A DNA stretch of 64,000 bases, from contig NZ_JJNZ01000019.1 of the NCBI RefSeq assembly GCF_000690055.1, positions 27,378 to 91,377 on the forward strand, written 5' to 3'. Source of the stretch: Pseudoalteromonas fuliginea. Its GTDB lineage: Bacteria; Pseudomonadota; Gammaproteobacteria; Enterobacterales; Alteromonadaceae. The notes beneath the pieces are model-generated. The model was not told where the DNA came from and made no database searches. It saw only the letters and a list, made by a program, of their open reading frames with translations. Every line of letters begins with the position of its first letter. The first letter of the stretch is position 1. The translations under genes were made by a program, and so were the position numbers. Below are positions 45,541 to 55,300 of the stretch, in pieces.

Positions 45541-47571
45541 TTAAAACTTAAAGCGCTCTACGGCACTCGTTAGAGAGTGTGCAAGTTGATTTACGTCTTC
45601 ACTTTCGCTTGCTAGGGTTGTCGCGTTTTTGGCATTTAAGGTGGCTTGCTCTGTTACCTTTGCCATTATTTTTTGGATGTCGTTACTATTAGTTAGCTGT
45701 TCATGAGAGGCCTTTGCTATTTGTTCGCTCATTTGATTAACCGATAGTAATGTGCTTTTTATACGCTCTACAGCTTTATTTAGTTCAGCACTATTTTCAA
45801 CACATTTTTTGGCTTGTTGTTGGCCATCATTAATTTCACTTTGTGTTGTTTTAGTATGCTGTTGTAATGTTTGGATCATGGTATTTATTTCGCTTGTTGA
45901 GCTTTGTGTACGCGCAGCTAGTGAGCGAACTTCATCAGCGACAACTGCAAATCCTCGTCCATTTTCACCAGCTCTTGCCGCTTCTATTGCAGCATTGAGC
46001 GCAAGCAAGTTTGTTTGCTCAGCAATACTACTAATAGTCTCTACAATGGCACCAATGAGTTCGGTAAATTCAGCAAGCTCTTTTGTGCTACTAACTGCCT
46101 TATCTAAACGGCTTAATAGTGCCTCAATACTTTGGCTATTTTGATTGGCTATTTGGTTTACGTCATTAGCAAACTGTGAGGCGTTAGTTATTTCATTTGA
46201 TGTGCTATCAGCTTGTTCGTACACGACTTGTGAATTATCTAGCATACTTTGTGCAAGCGCAGTTGCTTGTGCGCTCCGCTCTAGCTGTAGTTGGGCTACA
46301 ATGGTCATTTGCTGGCCTTTTTCACTGGTTTGAATCGCTGATTTGTCCAGTTCATGTGCATCGTTACTAATTGCTTTTATTAAATGGCTTAAGTCGTCAC
46401 TAAGTTTATTAATATTGTTAAGTAAAGTGCCAAACTCATCTTTACTGCGTGGATGGCTGCGCTTAGAAAAGTCACCTGAGGCTATGCAAGCTAAATCACG
46501 ATTTACTTTATTAAGGGGCTTTAGCATTGCATTGGTGGTAAAAATTGAAATTATGATCACCAGTATAATCAGTACAAGGGCGATTATAATTACCGAGCTT
46601 GAGCCCATATTAATGGCTGATTTGGCATTATTTTGAAGGGTGTTAAATCGTTCATCAGCAAGTTTATTAAGTTTAAGTAATTGGTTTTCTGTGTTTATAA
46701 ATTCTTGTTGAAAGCGTTCAAATTTTTGTTGCGCCGTTGTTTTGTTTTCAATCGTTTTCTTTTGTTTTACATAAATACCATTTGGCGCATTTAAGAGATC
46801 CCTTAAATCGTTGAACTCAATAGTAAGTTGGCCGATGTTTAGATCATTACTAAAAGGTGTCGCCTGCTGCTCTAGGTAAGTAAAGTTAGGCTGAATATTA
46901 TCGAGTAAAAACAAAGTATCTTGTTGGTGATTACTTAAGTCGCTAGTACTTGTAGTTTGAGTGATGCTTTTAACATTGTTACTTAAATTAAATAGTAGAT
47001 CATCAATACGTGTTGCCGTACCAAACATAGAATCGAGTAGAGGCTGTTGTGTTGAGGGTACTTCTAATAGCTCTATATCAAGCAAACGATTACTCAAGCT
47101 AGTCAATTGCTCAATGAATTCTTTAATAAGTGATAGGGCCGAGTTTTGTGCTTTAAATCGTTGTTCCTTTGCACTAAACATTGCAGCACTTATTTTGCTT
47201 AGTTGATTAAAGTTATCAGTTGTTGCTGCAAGTAAAGCTTGCATATTTTGCTGCTGAAATAGTTGAGATTCAAGCGCATTAAGCATTGTTAGAAATTGCT
47301 CTTGCTCTGCGTATGCTTGGTCTTTATTTCGCAATAGTGAATCTGGTTTGGTCTGGCTGTAAGCAACAGCATTAAATTTAGTTATGGAAAGAAGTGAAAG
47401 CCTTAAATCTTTACTAACTTGTTGTACTGGAACGGCTAAAGTTTCTATACGTGAAGTAGTAATACTAATTTGGTTTAACGACCAATAAAAAAACACACAG
47501 CTAGTCAGCATTAACAGCCCTATGGCAGAAAAAGCTAAGATTATTTTATGTTTTATAGCAATAGAGCGCAT
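45541..47571 (-). CDS. Methyl-accepting chemotaxis protein
   Basis: A 676-residue chemoreceptor. TM1 at about 9-30, a large periplasmic helical sensor (about 31-320), TM2 at about 326-345, HAMP at about 346-400, then the cytoplasmic signalling coiled coil with its hairpin tip [20 protein letters not shown]. The sensor looks all-helical, without a Cache or PAS signature; the ligand is unknown. There is no C-terminal CheR-docking pentapeptide. It stands alone, away from che genes. Confidence 0.93.
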   Translation of the reverse strand: MRSIAIKHKIILAFSAIGLLMLTSCVFFYWSLNQISITTSRIETLAVPVQQVSKDLRLSLLSITKFNAVAYSQTKPDSLLRNKDQAYAEQEQFLTMLNALESQLFQQQNMQALLAATTDNFNQLSKISAAMFSAKEQRFKAQNSALSLIKEFIEQLTSLSNRLLDIELLEVPSTQQPLLDSMFGTATRIDDLLFNLSNNVKSITQTTSTSDLSNHQQDTLFLLDNIQPNFTYLEQQATPFSNDLNIGQLTIEFNDLRDLLNAPNGIYVKQKKTIENKTTAQQKFERFQQEFINTENQLLKLNKLADERFNTLQNNAKSAINMGSSSVIIIALVLIILVIIISIFTTNAMLKPLNKVNRDLACIASGDFSKRSHPRSKDEFGTLLNNINKLSDDLSHLIKAISNDAHELDKSAIQTSEKGQQMTIVAQLQLERSAQATALAQSMLDNSQVVYEQADSTSNEITNASQFANDVNQIANQNSQSIEALLSRLDKAVSSTKELAEFTELIGAIVETISSIAEQTNLLALNAAIEAARAGENGRGFAVVADEVRSLAARTQSSTSEINTMIQTLQQHTKTTQSEINDGQQQAKKCVENSAELNKAVERIKSTLLSVNQMSEQIAKASHEQLTNSNDIQKIMAKVTEQATLNAKNATTLASESEDVNQLAHSLTSAVERFKF

Positions 47572-47638
47572 AACTTCATCAACAAAATTAACACTTTATT
47601 TAGTGTAGCAGTGTTTTTTAGATGTTGTTAATTGGTGG

Positions 47639-47920
47639 CTAATTAATAATGCATTGCTGCTTTTTCCCTGAAATTATAAGCATGGCGTGATTATCTTTAC
47701 CCCAAAACAGTACATTTTCGCTTATGTACTTATTCCCTGATGTACTTTTTTCATGATTAATTAAATGCGTTTCGTTGTTAAAAGTAAGCTCAGCATATTT
47801 ATCGTTGATAATACTTAGTGTTAGTTTTTTTTTACCACATAGATAGGTAGTATTTACTTGCTGTTCGCTACATGCGATTAAGCTAAGTAAGCTGACTATA
47901 ATTGCTATATTTATTTTCAC
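47639..47920 (-). CDS. MliC-like lysozyme-inhibitor lipoprotein
   Basis: A 93-residue lipoprotein. I place the start at a GTG because GGAGG lies five bases before it; an in-frame ATG four codons earlier would consume that SD. The lipobox SLIAC gives Cys17. The mature part follows the MliC/PliC layout: YLCGKKKLTLSI, a beta strand AELTFNNE, a Ser-x-x-G-x-x-Y segment (STSGNKY) that in MliC inserts into the lysozyme active site, LFWGKDNHAML and a final Cys. Inhibition of host or competitor C-type lysozyme is the family role; here it is inferred. The sequence is diverged from E. coli MliC. Confidence 0.72.
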   Translation of the reverse strand: MKINIAIIVSLLSLIACSEQQVNTTYLCGKKKLTLSIINDKYAELTFNNETHLINHEKSTSGNKYISENVLFWGKDNHAMLIISGKKQQCIIN

Positions 47921-48067
47921 TCTTACCTCCATCTACGTTCAAAATGATCATCTTTGGGAAGCCCTACCCTTAATTCTAATTAGAGATTAACAAAGCTAAA
48001 TTAACCGTTGGTGAAAGTAGTGCTTTACGTTATGTTTATAGCAATATTTTTTGAGCTCGGAAGCTTT

Positions 48068-48973
48068 ATGGCTGGTACTAACCTTTTAACATTATTAGAC
48101 GATATAACCACTTTGCTTGATGACATTGCGACAATGAGCAAAGTAGCAACAAAAAAAACAGCGGGTGTATTAGGCGATGACTTAGCACTCAATGCACAGC
48201 AGGTTACAGGTGTAGCAGCAGAGCGTGAATTACCGGTTGTTTGGGCTGTGGCAAAGGGCTCATTTTTAAATAAAGCGATACTCGTACCCGCTGCTTTATT
48301 AATAAGCGTATGGCTGCCTTGGTTAATAACACCGCTTTTAATGATGGGTGGTTTGTTTTTATGTTTTGAGGGAGCTGAAAAAGTATTTGCTAATTTTTTA
48401 CCTCATCATAATGAAGTAGTTGATGAAAGCGAGAAACTAGATTTAGTTGAGTACGAAAAACAAAAGATTAAAGGCGCTATAAGAACCGACTTTATTCTTT
48501 CTGCTGAAATCATTGTTATTACGCTAGGTACTGTTGCTGGTGCTACATTATTTAACCAAGCGTTAGTGCTCTGTGTTATCGCAATTATAATGACTATTGG
48601 CGTTTATGGTTTGGTTGCCGGTATTGTAAAGCTGGATGATGCCGGGCTTTATTTACTCAACCAATCTAAAGTGTCAGCTAATAAATTTAAAGAATTACTT
48701 GGTAAAGGCTTACTCGCAGCAGCGCCTAGGTTGATGCAGTTTTTAGCATTTGCGGGCACTATTGCGATGTTTTTGGTGGGTGGCGGTATTTTGGTCCATG
48801 GTGTTGCGTTGCTGCATCATATACAGTTGGATGTAACAAGCTATGCTCAATCGGTTGCTGGCGGTACAGGAGAAGTATTAGCACCTCTCTTGTTTGATGG
48901 TTTGCTAGGCGTTATTGCCGGCTTAGTTGTTGTGCTTATACATGTAGGTTATACAAAGTTATTTAAAAAATAA
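48068..48973 (+). CDS. yedI: DUF808 (YedI-type) membrane protein
   Basis: A 301-residue inner-membrane protein of the DUF808 family, to which E. coli YedI belongs. The diagnostic start [25 protein letters not shown] and [18 protein letters not shown] are followed by five or six hydrophobic segments, one with the [11 protein letters not shown] motif, and a final one at about 275-297. The function is unknown. I use the ATG preceded by GGAAG; the frame continues 20 codons upstream to a TTG without SD. It converges on the next gene with a hairpin between them. Confidence 0.9.
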   Translation: MAGTNLLTLLDDITTLLDDIATMSKVATKKTAGVLGDDLALNAQQVTGVAAERELPVVWAVAKGSFLNKAILVPAALLISVWLPWLITPLLMMGGLFLCFEGAEKVFANFLPHHNEVVDESEKLDLVEYEKQKIKGAIRTDFILSAEIIVITLGTVAGATLFNQALVLCVIAIIMTIGVYGLVAGIVKLDDAGLYLLNQSKVSANKFKELLGKGLLAAAPRLMQFLAFAGTIAMFLVGGGILVHGVALLHHIQLDVTSYAQSVAGGTGEVLAPLLFDGLLGVIAGLVVVLIHVGYTKLFKK

Positions 48974-48975
48974 TT

Positions 48976-49006
48976 TATAGCTGGCGTACTTGTGGCGCCA
49001 GCTATA
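48976..49006. terminator. Hairpin between convergent genes
   Basis: Eleven-base arms TATAGCTGGCG/CGCCAGCTATA around a nine-base loop, two bases after the DUF808 stop codon. It lacks a T-run, so strength as a terminator is uncertain. Confidence 0.55.
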
Positions 49007-49017
49007 TTGAAATTCAC

Positions 49018-49959
49018 TCATTTACAGATAGTTATTTTACAAAGTGACTCCAATTCAAATTGTGCTTTAGTATTTTTTTGTTCAATGGCCTTTTTATACC
49101 AATAAATAGCTTGCTGTTGATCCTGATCTATTCCCTGACCATCGCGATACATTTGCGCTAAATTTAATTGCCCCCATTGAGAGCCTGCTTCAGCAGCTAG
49201 CTTAAAGCTATTAAATGCTTCAAAAAATAACTTATCTTTAAAATAAATAATGCCTTGTTGATTGTTTTTATCGAGTTTTAAACCTTTATATAGTGGCTTA
49301 GGTTTGGGAAGATGCATCACAAACCCACCATAAAGGATGTTGGCATAGGGACGCAGCACGTCGTAAATAGCTTCGTCGTTGTAAAGGCGTGCTACTTCAT
49401 CACGAGGGAGGGTGATTGTTTTAGTGGAAAAGTAATTGTCTTGAATTAGCTGGCTAGTACGCATTGCCAAAGTAATACTATTATTACGTTTATAGCTGTA
49501 GTTGCTTATCTGAAAGGTAATAAACTGTTTATCAAAACTTAAAACTTGAGCAATTCTTAAATTGGTTAGGGTCCAGGGCTCGTGTGTAAATTTGTCGGCG
49601 TGTACTAAGTAGGTGTCATATATTTTAGGGGTATTCAAATAGCTTTGCTTTTGAGTCTCGGTATCAAGATGCTGTTGATAAAAAAACGAAACAATCCAAA
49701 GCAATAAAAATACACCAATAAAGTATTTAGGTAGGCTTAGTTTTTCTATTAACGGTAGTTGCGATATTTTAACCGGTCCGCTTTTTCCGCATTGATAACA
49801 CTCGCGTTTATAGCTTAATTTTAAGGCAAGCATAGGTAAAATGCTAAATCGTAAATAGCGGCTTTTATTTACTAAATGGTAGGCGTCGCTTTGGCAGTGA
49901 GGGCAGCGTGTTATTTGTGCAAAATGTGGAAATGATTCACTCGTGTTGAAAAGTAACAT
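49018..49959 (-). CDS. Zinc-ribbon membrane protein with Sel1 repeats
   Basis: A 313-residue protein I do not recognise as a named family. A CPHC/CYQC zinc ribbon at about 19-57 is followed by a membrane helix at about 80-98, a region of about 110 residues of unknown fold, and two Sel1-like repeats at about 235-305 (WGQLNLAQMYRDGQGIDQD and AIYWYKKA). Its ribosome-binding site AAGGAG, eight bases before the ATG, lies inside the 3' arm of a strong hairpin, so translation may be controlled. It follows an M28 peptidase gene by 82 bp on the same strand. A role in envelope protein handling is possible but not shown. Confidence 0.75.
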   Translation of the reverse strand: MLLFNTSESFPHFAQITRCPHCQSDAYHLVNKSRYLRFSILPMLALKLSYKRECYQCGKSGPVKISQLPLIEKLSLPKYFIGVFLLLWIVSFFYQQHLDTETQKQSYLNTPKIYDTYLVHADKFTHEPWTLTNLRIAQVLSFDKQFITFQISNYSYKRNNSITLAMRTSQLIQDNYFSTKTITLPRDEVARLYNDEAIYDVLRPYANILYGGFVMHLPKPKPLYKGLKLDKNNQQGIIYFKDKLFFEAFNSFKLAAEAGSQWGQLNLAQMYRDGQGIDQDQQQAIYWYKKAIEQKNTKAQFELESLCKITICK

Positions 49960-49962
49960 AAA

Positions 49963-50007
49963 GCACGCTCCTTGTTTAATTACCTAAAGGTAAAACAAGA
50001 AGCGTGT
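49963..50007 (-). promoter_or_regulatory. Hairpin covering a ribosome-binding site
   Basis: In the minus-strand RNA a 15-base 5' arm from 50007 pairs with the 15-base arm ending at 49963; 14 of 15 positions pair, one as G-U, with an inner TACC/GGTA stem in the loop. The 3' arm contains the complete AAGGAG SD of the zinc-ribbon gene. The G-U pair would be an A-C mismatch on the other strand, which favours a function in this direction. Confidence 0.6.
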
Positions 50008-50041
50008 TAGTTAAAGCTACAAACTGTAAGTATGTCTGTTA

Positions 50042-51442
50042 TTACTTATTTTGAGCTTTAGGCTTAATAGTGGTTTTTGCATCGGCAGCCATTAGAGCAA
50101 ATACAGCATATGCAGCGGTATTTTGACGCAGCTTAGCAGGTGTTACTTTATCAAGCGTATCGTCAGCTGTATGGTGGTAATCAAAGTAATCTGTTCCATC
50201 TTGAGCAAGTTCAAAAATAGGTGCTGAGGTTGCTGCTTTAAGTGGAATTAGATCAGGGCCACCATTCGCTTGGTTTTTACCAATATGCTCAATATTTAAC
50301 GGCGAAAGTTCTTTTGCAATAGCACGCACTACAGGAAGTGACTCTGCGCTTACGTTCGATTCAAAAGCATATACAACATCGGCGCCAAAATCAGACTCAG
50401 CTGCTGCAACAATATTGCTTAGCTCGTTTTTATGCTTTGCAAAATAAGCTTTTGCACCCCAAAGACCTAGCTCTTCAGCTGCAAAAAGTACCACACGAAT
50501 ACTGCGCTTAGGACGCTTTACATCGCTAATATGCTTAGCGGCTGCCATTGTTAGTGCAACGCCTGCACCGTCATCTAGTGCGCCAGTCCCTAAATCCCAA
50601 GAATCTAAATGCCCGCCGATCAGTACATATTGTTCTGGGTTTTCGGTACCATTAAATTGGCCAATAACGTTATAACCGGTGCCTTCACCAAGGCTTTCGG
50701 TTTGCACATTAATATTTACCGACACTTCTTTATTTAAAGCGACTAAGCGTGCGATTTGATCGGCATCTGGGTTAGCAATGGTTACGTTAGGTATTTTTGT
50801 AACACCTTCTTTGTAGTAACTACCGCCAGTGTGTGCAAAACGATGATGACCGGTACTTACCGAGCGCATCATGTAGGCAACAGCGCCTTTTTTAGACGCC
50901 TCAATAGCGCCTGTGCCGCGTGCTTTTACTGCAGGTCCGTAACCATTGCCATCAATGTGGCGGTTCATACGATAATTAATATACGCAATTTTGCCTTTTA
51001 AGCTGTTCGCCGGTGCGGCTTTTAGTTCATCAAGTGTTTCGAACAAGACTACTGGTGCGGTAATCCCATCTTTTGGGGTACTTATACTGTTACCTAATGC
51101 AGTTAAGTGCAGTGGTTGCTCGCTTGGTGTTAGTATTTTTCCGCTTTCACTATAACGGCGCCATTCAGGAAATGTTGCTTTTTCTAGCCATACTTTATCA
51201 AAACCAAGCTCATTAAATTTAGCTTTAGCCCATGCCACTGCTTTTTTATCATTTTCAGTACCAGGTAAGCGAGGGCCTACTTCAGTTGTTAATGACTCTA
51301 GTAATTTATAGCTTAGATCACTATTTAGTGCAGAGGTGCGCACTTCATTGACTTGTTGTAATTGCTTTTGGGTAAATTCGGCATTGTTAGCGTTTGCAGC
51401 CATACTGCTAGTAAGCAGCAGTGCGGTAATTAATTTTTTCAT
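50042..51442 (-). CDS. Secreted M28 metallopeptidase (carboxypeptidase Q-like)
   Basis: A 466-residue exported zinc peptidase. A Sec signal peptide ends near NANA (about residue 19). A PA insert domain occupies about 120-235 and the M28 core the remainder; metal ligands are His/Asp in GGHLDSWDLGTGALDDGAG, Glu in EELGLWG, Asp in ESDFGAD and His in HHTADDTLD. The layout and SYKLLESLTTEVGPRLPG match the carboxypeptidase Q/PGCP-like branch of M28, which releases amino acids from short peptides. It acts in periplasm or outside the cell. Confidence 0.9.
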   Translation of the reverse strand: MKKLITALLLTSSMAANANNAEFTQKQLQQVNEVRTSALNSDLSYKLLESLTTEVGPRLPGTENDKKAVAWAKAKFNELGFDKVWLEKATFPEWRRYSESGKILTPSEQPLHLTALGNSISTPKDGITAPVVLFETLDELKAAPANSLKGKIAYINYRMNRHIDGNGYGPAVKARGTGAIEASKKGAVAYMMRSVSTGHHRFAHTGGSYYKEGVTKIPNVTIANPDADQIARLVALNKEVSVNINVQTESLGEGTGYNVIGQFNGTENPEQYVLIGGHLDSWDLGTGALDDGAGVALTMAAAKHISDVKRPKRSIRVVLFAAEELGLWGAKAYFAKHKNELSNIVAAAESDFGADVVYAFESNVSAESLPVVRAIAKELSPLNIEHIGKNQANGGPDLIPLKAATSAPIFELAQDGTDYFDYHHTADDTLDKVTPAKLRQNTAAYAVFALMAADAKTTIKPKAQNK

Positions 51443-51562
51443 TTTGGTAGGCCTTTTTAATAATTAGCGCTATTAGAACATGTAACAAACATGATAAAAA
51501 ATAGATGAGATGAATAGGCTTTGTAATAGATTTAATGCTGTTAGGTATAAACGTTTAGATAT

Positions 51563-51598
51563 AAATATAGCCCGCGTACATGTACGCGGGCTATATTT
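51563..51598. terminator. Perfect 36-bp palindrome acting as terminator
   Basis: Eighteen-base arms meeting without a loop base, GC-rich in the centre (CCCGCGTACA/TGTACGCGGG) with A/T ends. It lies between the siderophore receptor gene and the M28 gene, both on the minus strand, so it probably ends the receptor transcript. Confidence 0.75.
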
Positions 51599-51623
51599 TA
51601 AAGCTGTTATTTAAGGCATTTAT

Positions 51624-53702
51624 TTAAAAGCTAAATTGCGCAGCTAAACGAAGATTTGTGCCCTCGCCAACAGTTACATTATTAGTTCCACCACCACCTA
51701 AATAGCTTTTATCAAATAAGTTTTCGATGTTAAGACGTAAATTAATATCGGTATTACTTAAGTTAAACTTATAAGTGGCACCTACATCAACACGCGTATA
51801 TGCATCTTTAGTAATTGTATTGTCGCTATCGGCAAAGCGCTCACCTTCGTAAAATGCACCAGCATTAAGTGCAATGGCGTCGTTTAATTCATAACGCGTC
51901 CAAAGTGATGCCGACCATTTAGGTGCATCGGTAGGGCGTTTGCCTTCCAATACTTCATCGCGTTCAAAATTAGCATCTAGATACATAGTTGATGCCATTA
52001 CAAATAAACGGTCAGTAGCAGCGCCTTGAGCGCTTACTTCAACACCTTTATGGCGTTGTTCACCCACTTGGTTTGTTTCACTTGTGAATGAGCCAATAGG
52101 CGTCTCAAGCTGTTCGCTAACAAGTGTGCCTTCTTTACTAATATCAAAAATTGCACCTGTTAGTAGTAAACGGTCATCAAATAATTGCCATTTAATACCA
52201 ATCTCTCTTTGCTCTGAGGTAATGGCATCTAGCTTCATGCCATTATTTACATCGGTTTCATCAATCAGAGTTTCACTACCTTGAGGCTCGAAACCTTCTG
52301 AGTAACTAGCGTATATAGTTGCAGAAGCATTTGGGTGATAAAGCACACCTACCTTTGGTACAAATGATTCGTTATCTGCACCTTCTCGTGTTTGTTTATC
52401 GTAACGGCCACCTAGCGATAATTGCCACTCTGGTGAGAACGAAATTAAGTCCTGAACGTAAATACCGTAATAGTCGTATTCAGTTTCGCTTACTGTATCA
52501 TCTGTTTTATAACTTACAGAAGGGCGTGATGGTTCTGCTTGTCCTGCAGAAAAATCAAAGTATTCAGCGGAAGTACGGCGTTGCCCGTAGTAGTAATCTA
52601 GCGAGTTTGCGCCAATTAAAAACTGATGCTGTAAGCTACCTGTTTTAAATTCACCAATAAAATCAATAAATGCAGTTTTAAATTGCCAATCATCAAAGCG
52701 ATCGTAAGGGCGAGATTCATAGCTGTCACCTTCAGCAAAGCCATTAGGCATGCGAGGTGCTGACTCAAAGCGTTGGCGTTCAAACGTTTGTTCGTTGTAA
52801 CCAAGTTTTACTTGCCAGTTATCGGTTAAAAATACCTCTAGGTCTACACCTAGGTTTTCTACGGTAATATCGGTGAACGCCCAAGACATATCACGGATTG
52901 TTTTATCGCTACCAATTACATTGGCATTATCGTCTATCCATGCGCCAGTATCTAAACCTGCTTCGTCATCTGTGCGGTCGTAATGCACACGTACTAATGC
53001 GTTATCGCTAATATCGTAATCTACAACTAATGCACCTAAAAAGCGGTCGCGTTCACGATTTTCACCATTTTGGTATTCACGCCAGTAGTCAACGTCTTGC
53101 TTTACTAAAATACCACGAGCACGTAAATCTTCCGATTCAGTTAATGCGCCTGCAGCATCTACCATAAAGCGAGTTGAGCCATGCTGATCTACATCGGCAC
53201 TGGCATTAAATAGTGTTTGTGCTGTAGGTTTTTTAGTTACCATGTTAACCAAGCCCCCCGGGCCTGACTGACCATATAAAATGCTTGATGGACCTTTAAT
53301 TACTTCAACTTGTTGCAAAATTTCGATGGGTTGTTGATAGTGTGACCAATGTTGATGCCCGTCGCGTAAATAACCCGTAGATGAACTTAGCTCAAACCCA
53401 CGCAAGTTAAATACTTCACGGTTTCGTTGTTGTGAGCCAGCTGTTAGGCTTGCGTCATTTGTGAGTACTTCGCCAAGGGTAGTGGCAAGTTGTTCGCTAA
53501 TAATAGTGTCGGTTATTACAGTGACAGATTGTGCAGTTTCAAGTAATGAAGCTGATGTTCTCATTGCGCCATTGGCGTTATCTACTTTGTAATCGTTAAA
53601 GTAGCTACCTTTTACTTCTATGCGTTCAAGGTCGGTAGAGTTTGCATGTGCGTTTGCGGTAATACTTGCTAATAGTGCTATGTAAAGAGAGTTCAGTTTC
53701 AT
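51624..53702 (-). CDS. TonB-dependent siderophore receptor
   Basis: A 692-residue outer-membrane receptor. The chosen ATG (MKLNSLYIALLASITANAHA) gives a clean signal peptide cleaved near residue 20 and has GGAAG upstream; an 11-codon extension spoils it. The plug domain (about 40-165) includes AQSVTVITD, the FNLRGFEL segment and EVIKGPSSILYGQSGPGGLVN, which mark the siderophore-receptor branch; the rest is a 22-strand barrel ending in Phe (LRLAAQFSF). A Fur-box-like site 47 bases upstream supports iron control. The siderophore is unknown; no synthesis genes are in the window. Confidence 0.93.
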   Translation of the reverse strand: MKLNSLYIALLASITANAHANSTDLERIEVKGSYFNDYKVDNANGAMRTSASLLETAQSVTVITDTIISEQLATTLGEVLTNDASLTAGSQQRNREVFNLRGFELSSSTGYLRDGHQHWSHYQQPIEILQQVEVIKGPSSILYGQSGPGGLVNMVTKKPTAQTLFNASADVDQHGSTRFMVDAAGALTESEDLRARGILVKQDVDYWREYQNGENRERDRFLGALVVDYDISDNALVRVHYDRTDDEAGLDTGAWIDDNANVIGSDKTIRDMSWAFTDITVENLGVDLEVFLTDNWQVKLGYNEQTFERQRFESAPRMPNGFAEGDSYESRPYDRFDDWQFKTAFIDFIGEFKTGSLQHQFLIGANSLDYYYGQRRTSAEYFDFSAGQAEPSRPSVSYKTDDTVSETEYDYYGIYVQDLISFSPEWQLSLGGRYDKQTREGADNESFVPKVGVLYHPNASATIYASYSEGFEPQGSETLIDETDVNNGMKLDAITSEQREIGIKWQLFDDRLLLTGAIFDISKEGTLVSEQLETPIGSFTSETNQVGEQRHKGVEVSAQGAATDRLFVMASTMYLDANFERDEVLEGKRPTDAPKWSASLWTRYELNDAIALNAGAFYEGERFADSDNTITKDAYTRVDVGATYKFNLSNTDINLRLNIENLFDKSYLGGGGTNNVTVGEGTNLRLAAQFSF

Positions 53703-53748
53703 TAATTGCTTCCAGGGCAGATATGTAAAAAACAATCGCGATCTTAAT

Positions 53749-53767
53749 GCAAACTACTATCATTTTC
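53749..53767 (-). promoter_or_regulatory. Fur-box-like site ahead of the siderophore receptor
   Basis: On the minus strand GAAAATGATAGTAGTTTGC matches the 19-bp Fur consensus GATAATGATAATCATTATC at 13 positions, including all of the AATGATA half. It lies 47-65 bases upstream of the start. Confidence 0.6.
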
Positions 53768-53879
53768 AACACCTTTCATTAGCCTGTTTATAATGTGTTT
53801 GCTAATGGTTGCCAATTACGAATTCTGCTATTATTAGCAGCATATTTAGTGGGACTTTCTCCCATGTTATTTTATTGCT

Positions 53880-55280
53880 ATGGAACTTACTGTGACTTCA
53901 ACTGCTTTTTCATCTTTGGCTTTACCGGCTGGACTCGTTGATAATTTATCAACACTTGGCTATGCCCACATGACACCTGTGCAAGCGCAAAGTTTGCCGC
54001 CTGTACTTGCTGGTAAAGACATCATTGCTCAGGCAAAAACCGGTTCAGGTAAAACTGCTGCGTTTAGCTTGGGTGTGTTAGCTAAACTAAACGTAAAACG
54101 TTTTCGTATTCAATCTTTAGTGTTGTGTCCTACTCGTGAGCTTGCTGAGCAAGTTGCAGTTGAAATGCGTAAATTAGCGCGCGGCATTCATAACATTAAA
54201 ATATTGACGTTATGTGGTGGTGTTTCAATTGGCCCGCAAATAGGTTCACTTGAACATGGCGCGCATATCATTGTTGGCACACCTGGGCGTGTTGATGATC
54301 ATATTCGTAAAGGTACTTTACGTTTAGATGATGTTGAAACATTGGTACTTGATGAAGCCGATCAAATGCTTGATATGGGTTTTCAAGACACACTTGATGC
54401 AATTATTGAGCGTATTCCACAAAATCGTCAAACATTGTTATTTAGTGCTACATTCCCAAGAGCCATCGAAGCAATTGCTAAGCGTGTACTTAAAAATCCA
54501 GAAATGGTTAAAGTAGAAGAAGAGCAAGCCAAAAGCACAATTAAGCAGTACTTCTACAAAATGGATAACAATAAGCAGCGCTATCCAACGCTTAAGTTAT
54601 TACTTCTTAAATTTACACCACAAAGCTGTGTTGTATTTTGTAATACCAAAGTAGAAACACAACAAGTGTGTGATGATTTAGCTGACGAAGGCTTCAGCGC
54701 TGTTGCATTGCACGGTGATTTAGAGCAACGCGATCGTGAACGTACGCTAATTCACTTTGCAAATAAAAGTGCTTCAATACTTGTTGCCACCGATGTTGCA
54801 GCGCGTGGTTTAGATATTGATGACATGGACATGGTTATTAACTACCATTTAGCACACGACACGCAAACACATGTACATCGTGTTGGTCGTACTGGTCGCG
54901 CTGGTAAAAAGGGCATTGCATGTTCGATTTATGGTGAAGCAGAAGCGTTTAAAATTGCACAAATTGGCGATCATTACGAGCGTGATATTACTCCAGAGCA
55001 AATGCCGCCGTTTAATTTATTAGATAAACCGCCGTACCGCCCTGAAATGGTTACTTTGATGATTGATTCAGGTAAAAAGCAAAAAGTACGTGCAGGCGAT
55101 ATTCTTGGTGCTCTAACAGGTAAGGATGGGGTTGCAGGTCGTCAAGTAGGTAAAATTAACGTACTTGATAACGTAGCATTTGTTGCAGTTGAACGTAATT
55201 CATCAAAACCAGCACTTCGTAAATTAACTGAAGGTAACATTAAGGGGCGTAAAATACGCGCTCGTCGCCTTACTCGTTAA
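53880..55280 (+). CDS. dbpA: ATP-dependent RNA helicase DbpA
   Basis: DbpA is a DEAD-box helicase that acts on 23S rRNA hairpin 92 during 50S assembly. The 466 residues contain the Q-motif region, Walker A AKTGSGKT, PTRELAEQ, DEAD in VLDEADQML, SAT, ARGLDI and HRVGRTGRAG, followed by the DbpA-specific RNA-binding domain (about 390-466) with KVRAGDILGALTG and IKGRKIRARRL. It is divergent from the siderophore receptor and converges on the DnaJ-related gene. The SD is weak. Confidence 0.95.
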   Translation: MELTVTSTAFSSLALPAGLVDNLSTLGYAHMTPVQAQSLPPVLAGKDIIAQAKTGSGKTAAFSLGVLAKLNVKRFRIQSLVLCPTRELAEQVAVEMRKLARGIHNIKILTLCGGVSIGPQIGSLEHGAHIIVGTPGRVDDHIRKGTLRLDDVETLVLDEADQMLDMGFQDTLDAIIERIPQNRQTLLFSATFPRAIEAIAKRVLKNPEMVKVEEEQAKSTIKQYFYKMDNNKQRYPTLKLLLLKFTPQSCVVFCNTKVETQQVCDDLADEGFSAVALHGDLEQRDRERTLIHFANKSASILVATDVAARGLDIDDMDMVINYHLAHDTQTHVHRVGRTGRAGKKGIACSIYGEAEAFKIAQIGDHYERDITPEQMPPFNLLDKPPYRPEMVTLMIDSGKKQKVRAGDILGALTGKDGVAGRQVGKINVLDNVAFVAVERNSSKPALRKLTEGNIKGRKIRARRLTR

Positions 55281-55300
55281 TTTATATTTGAATGAATGTA

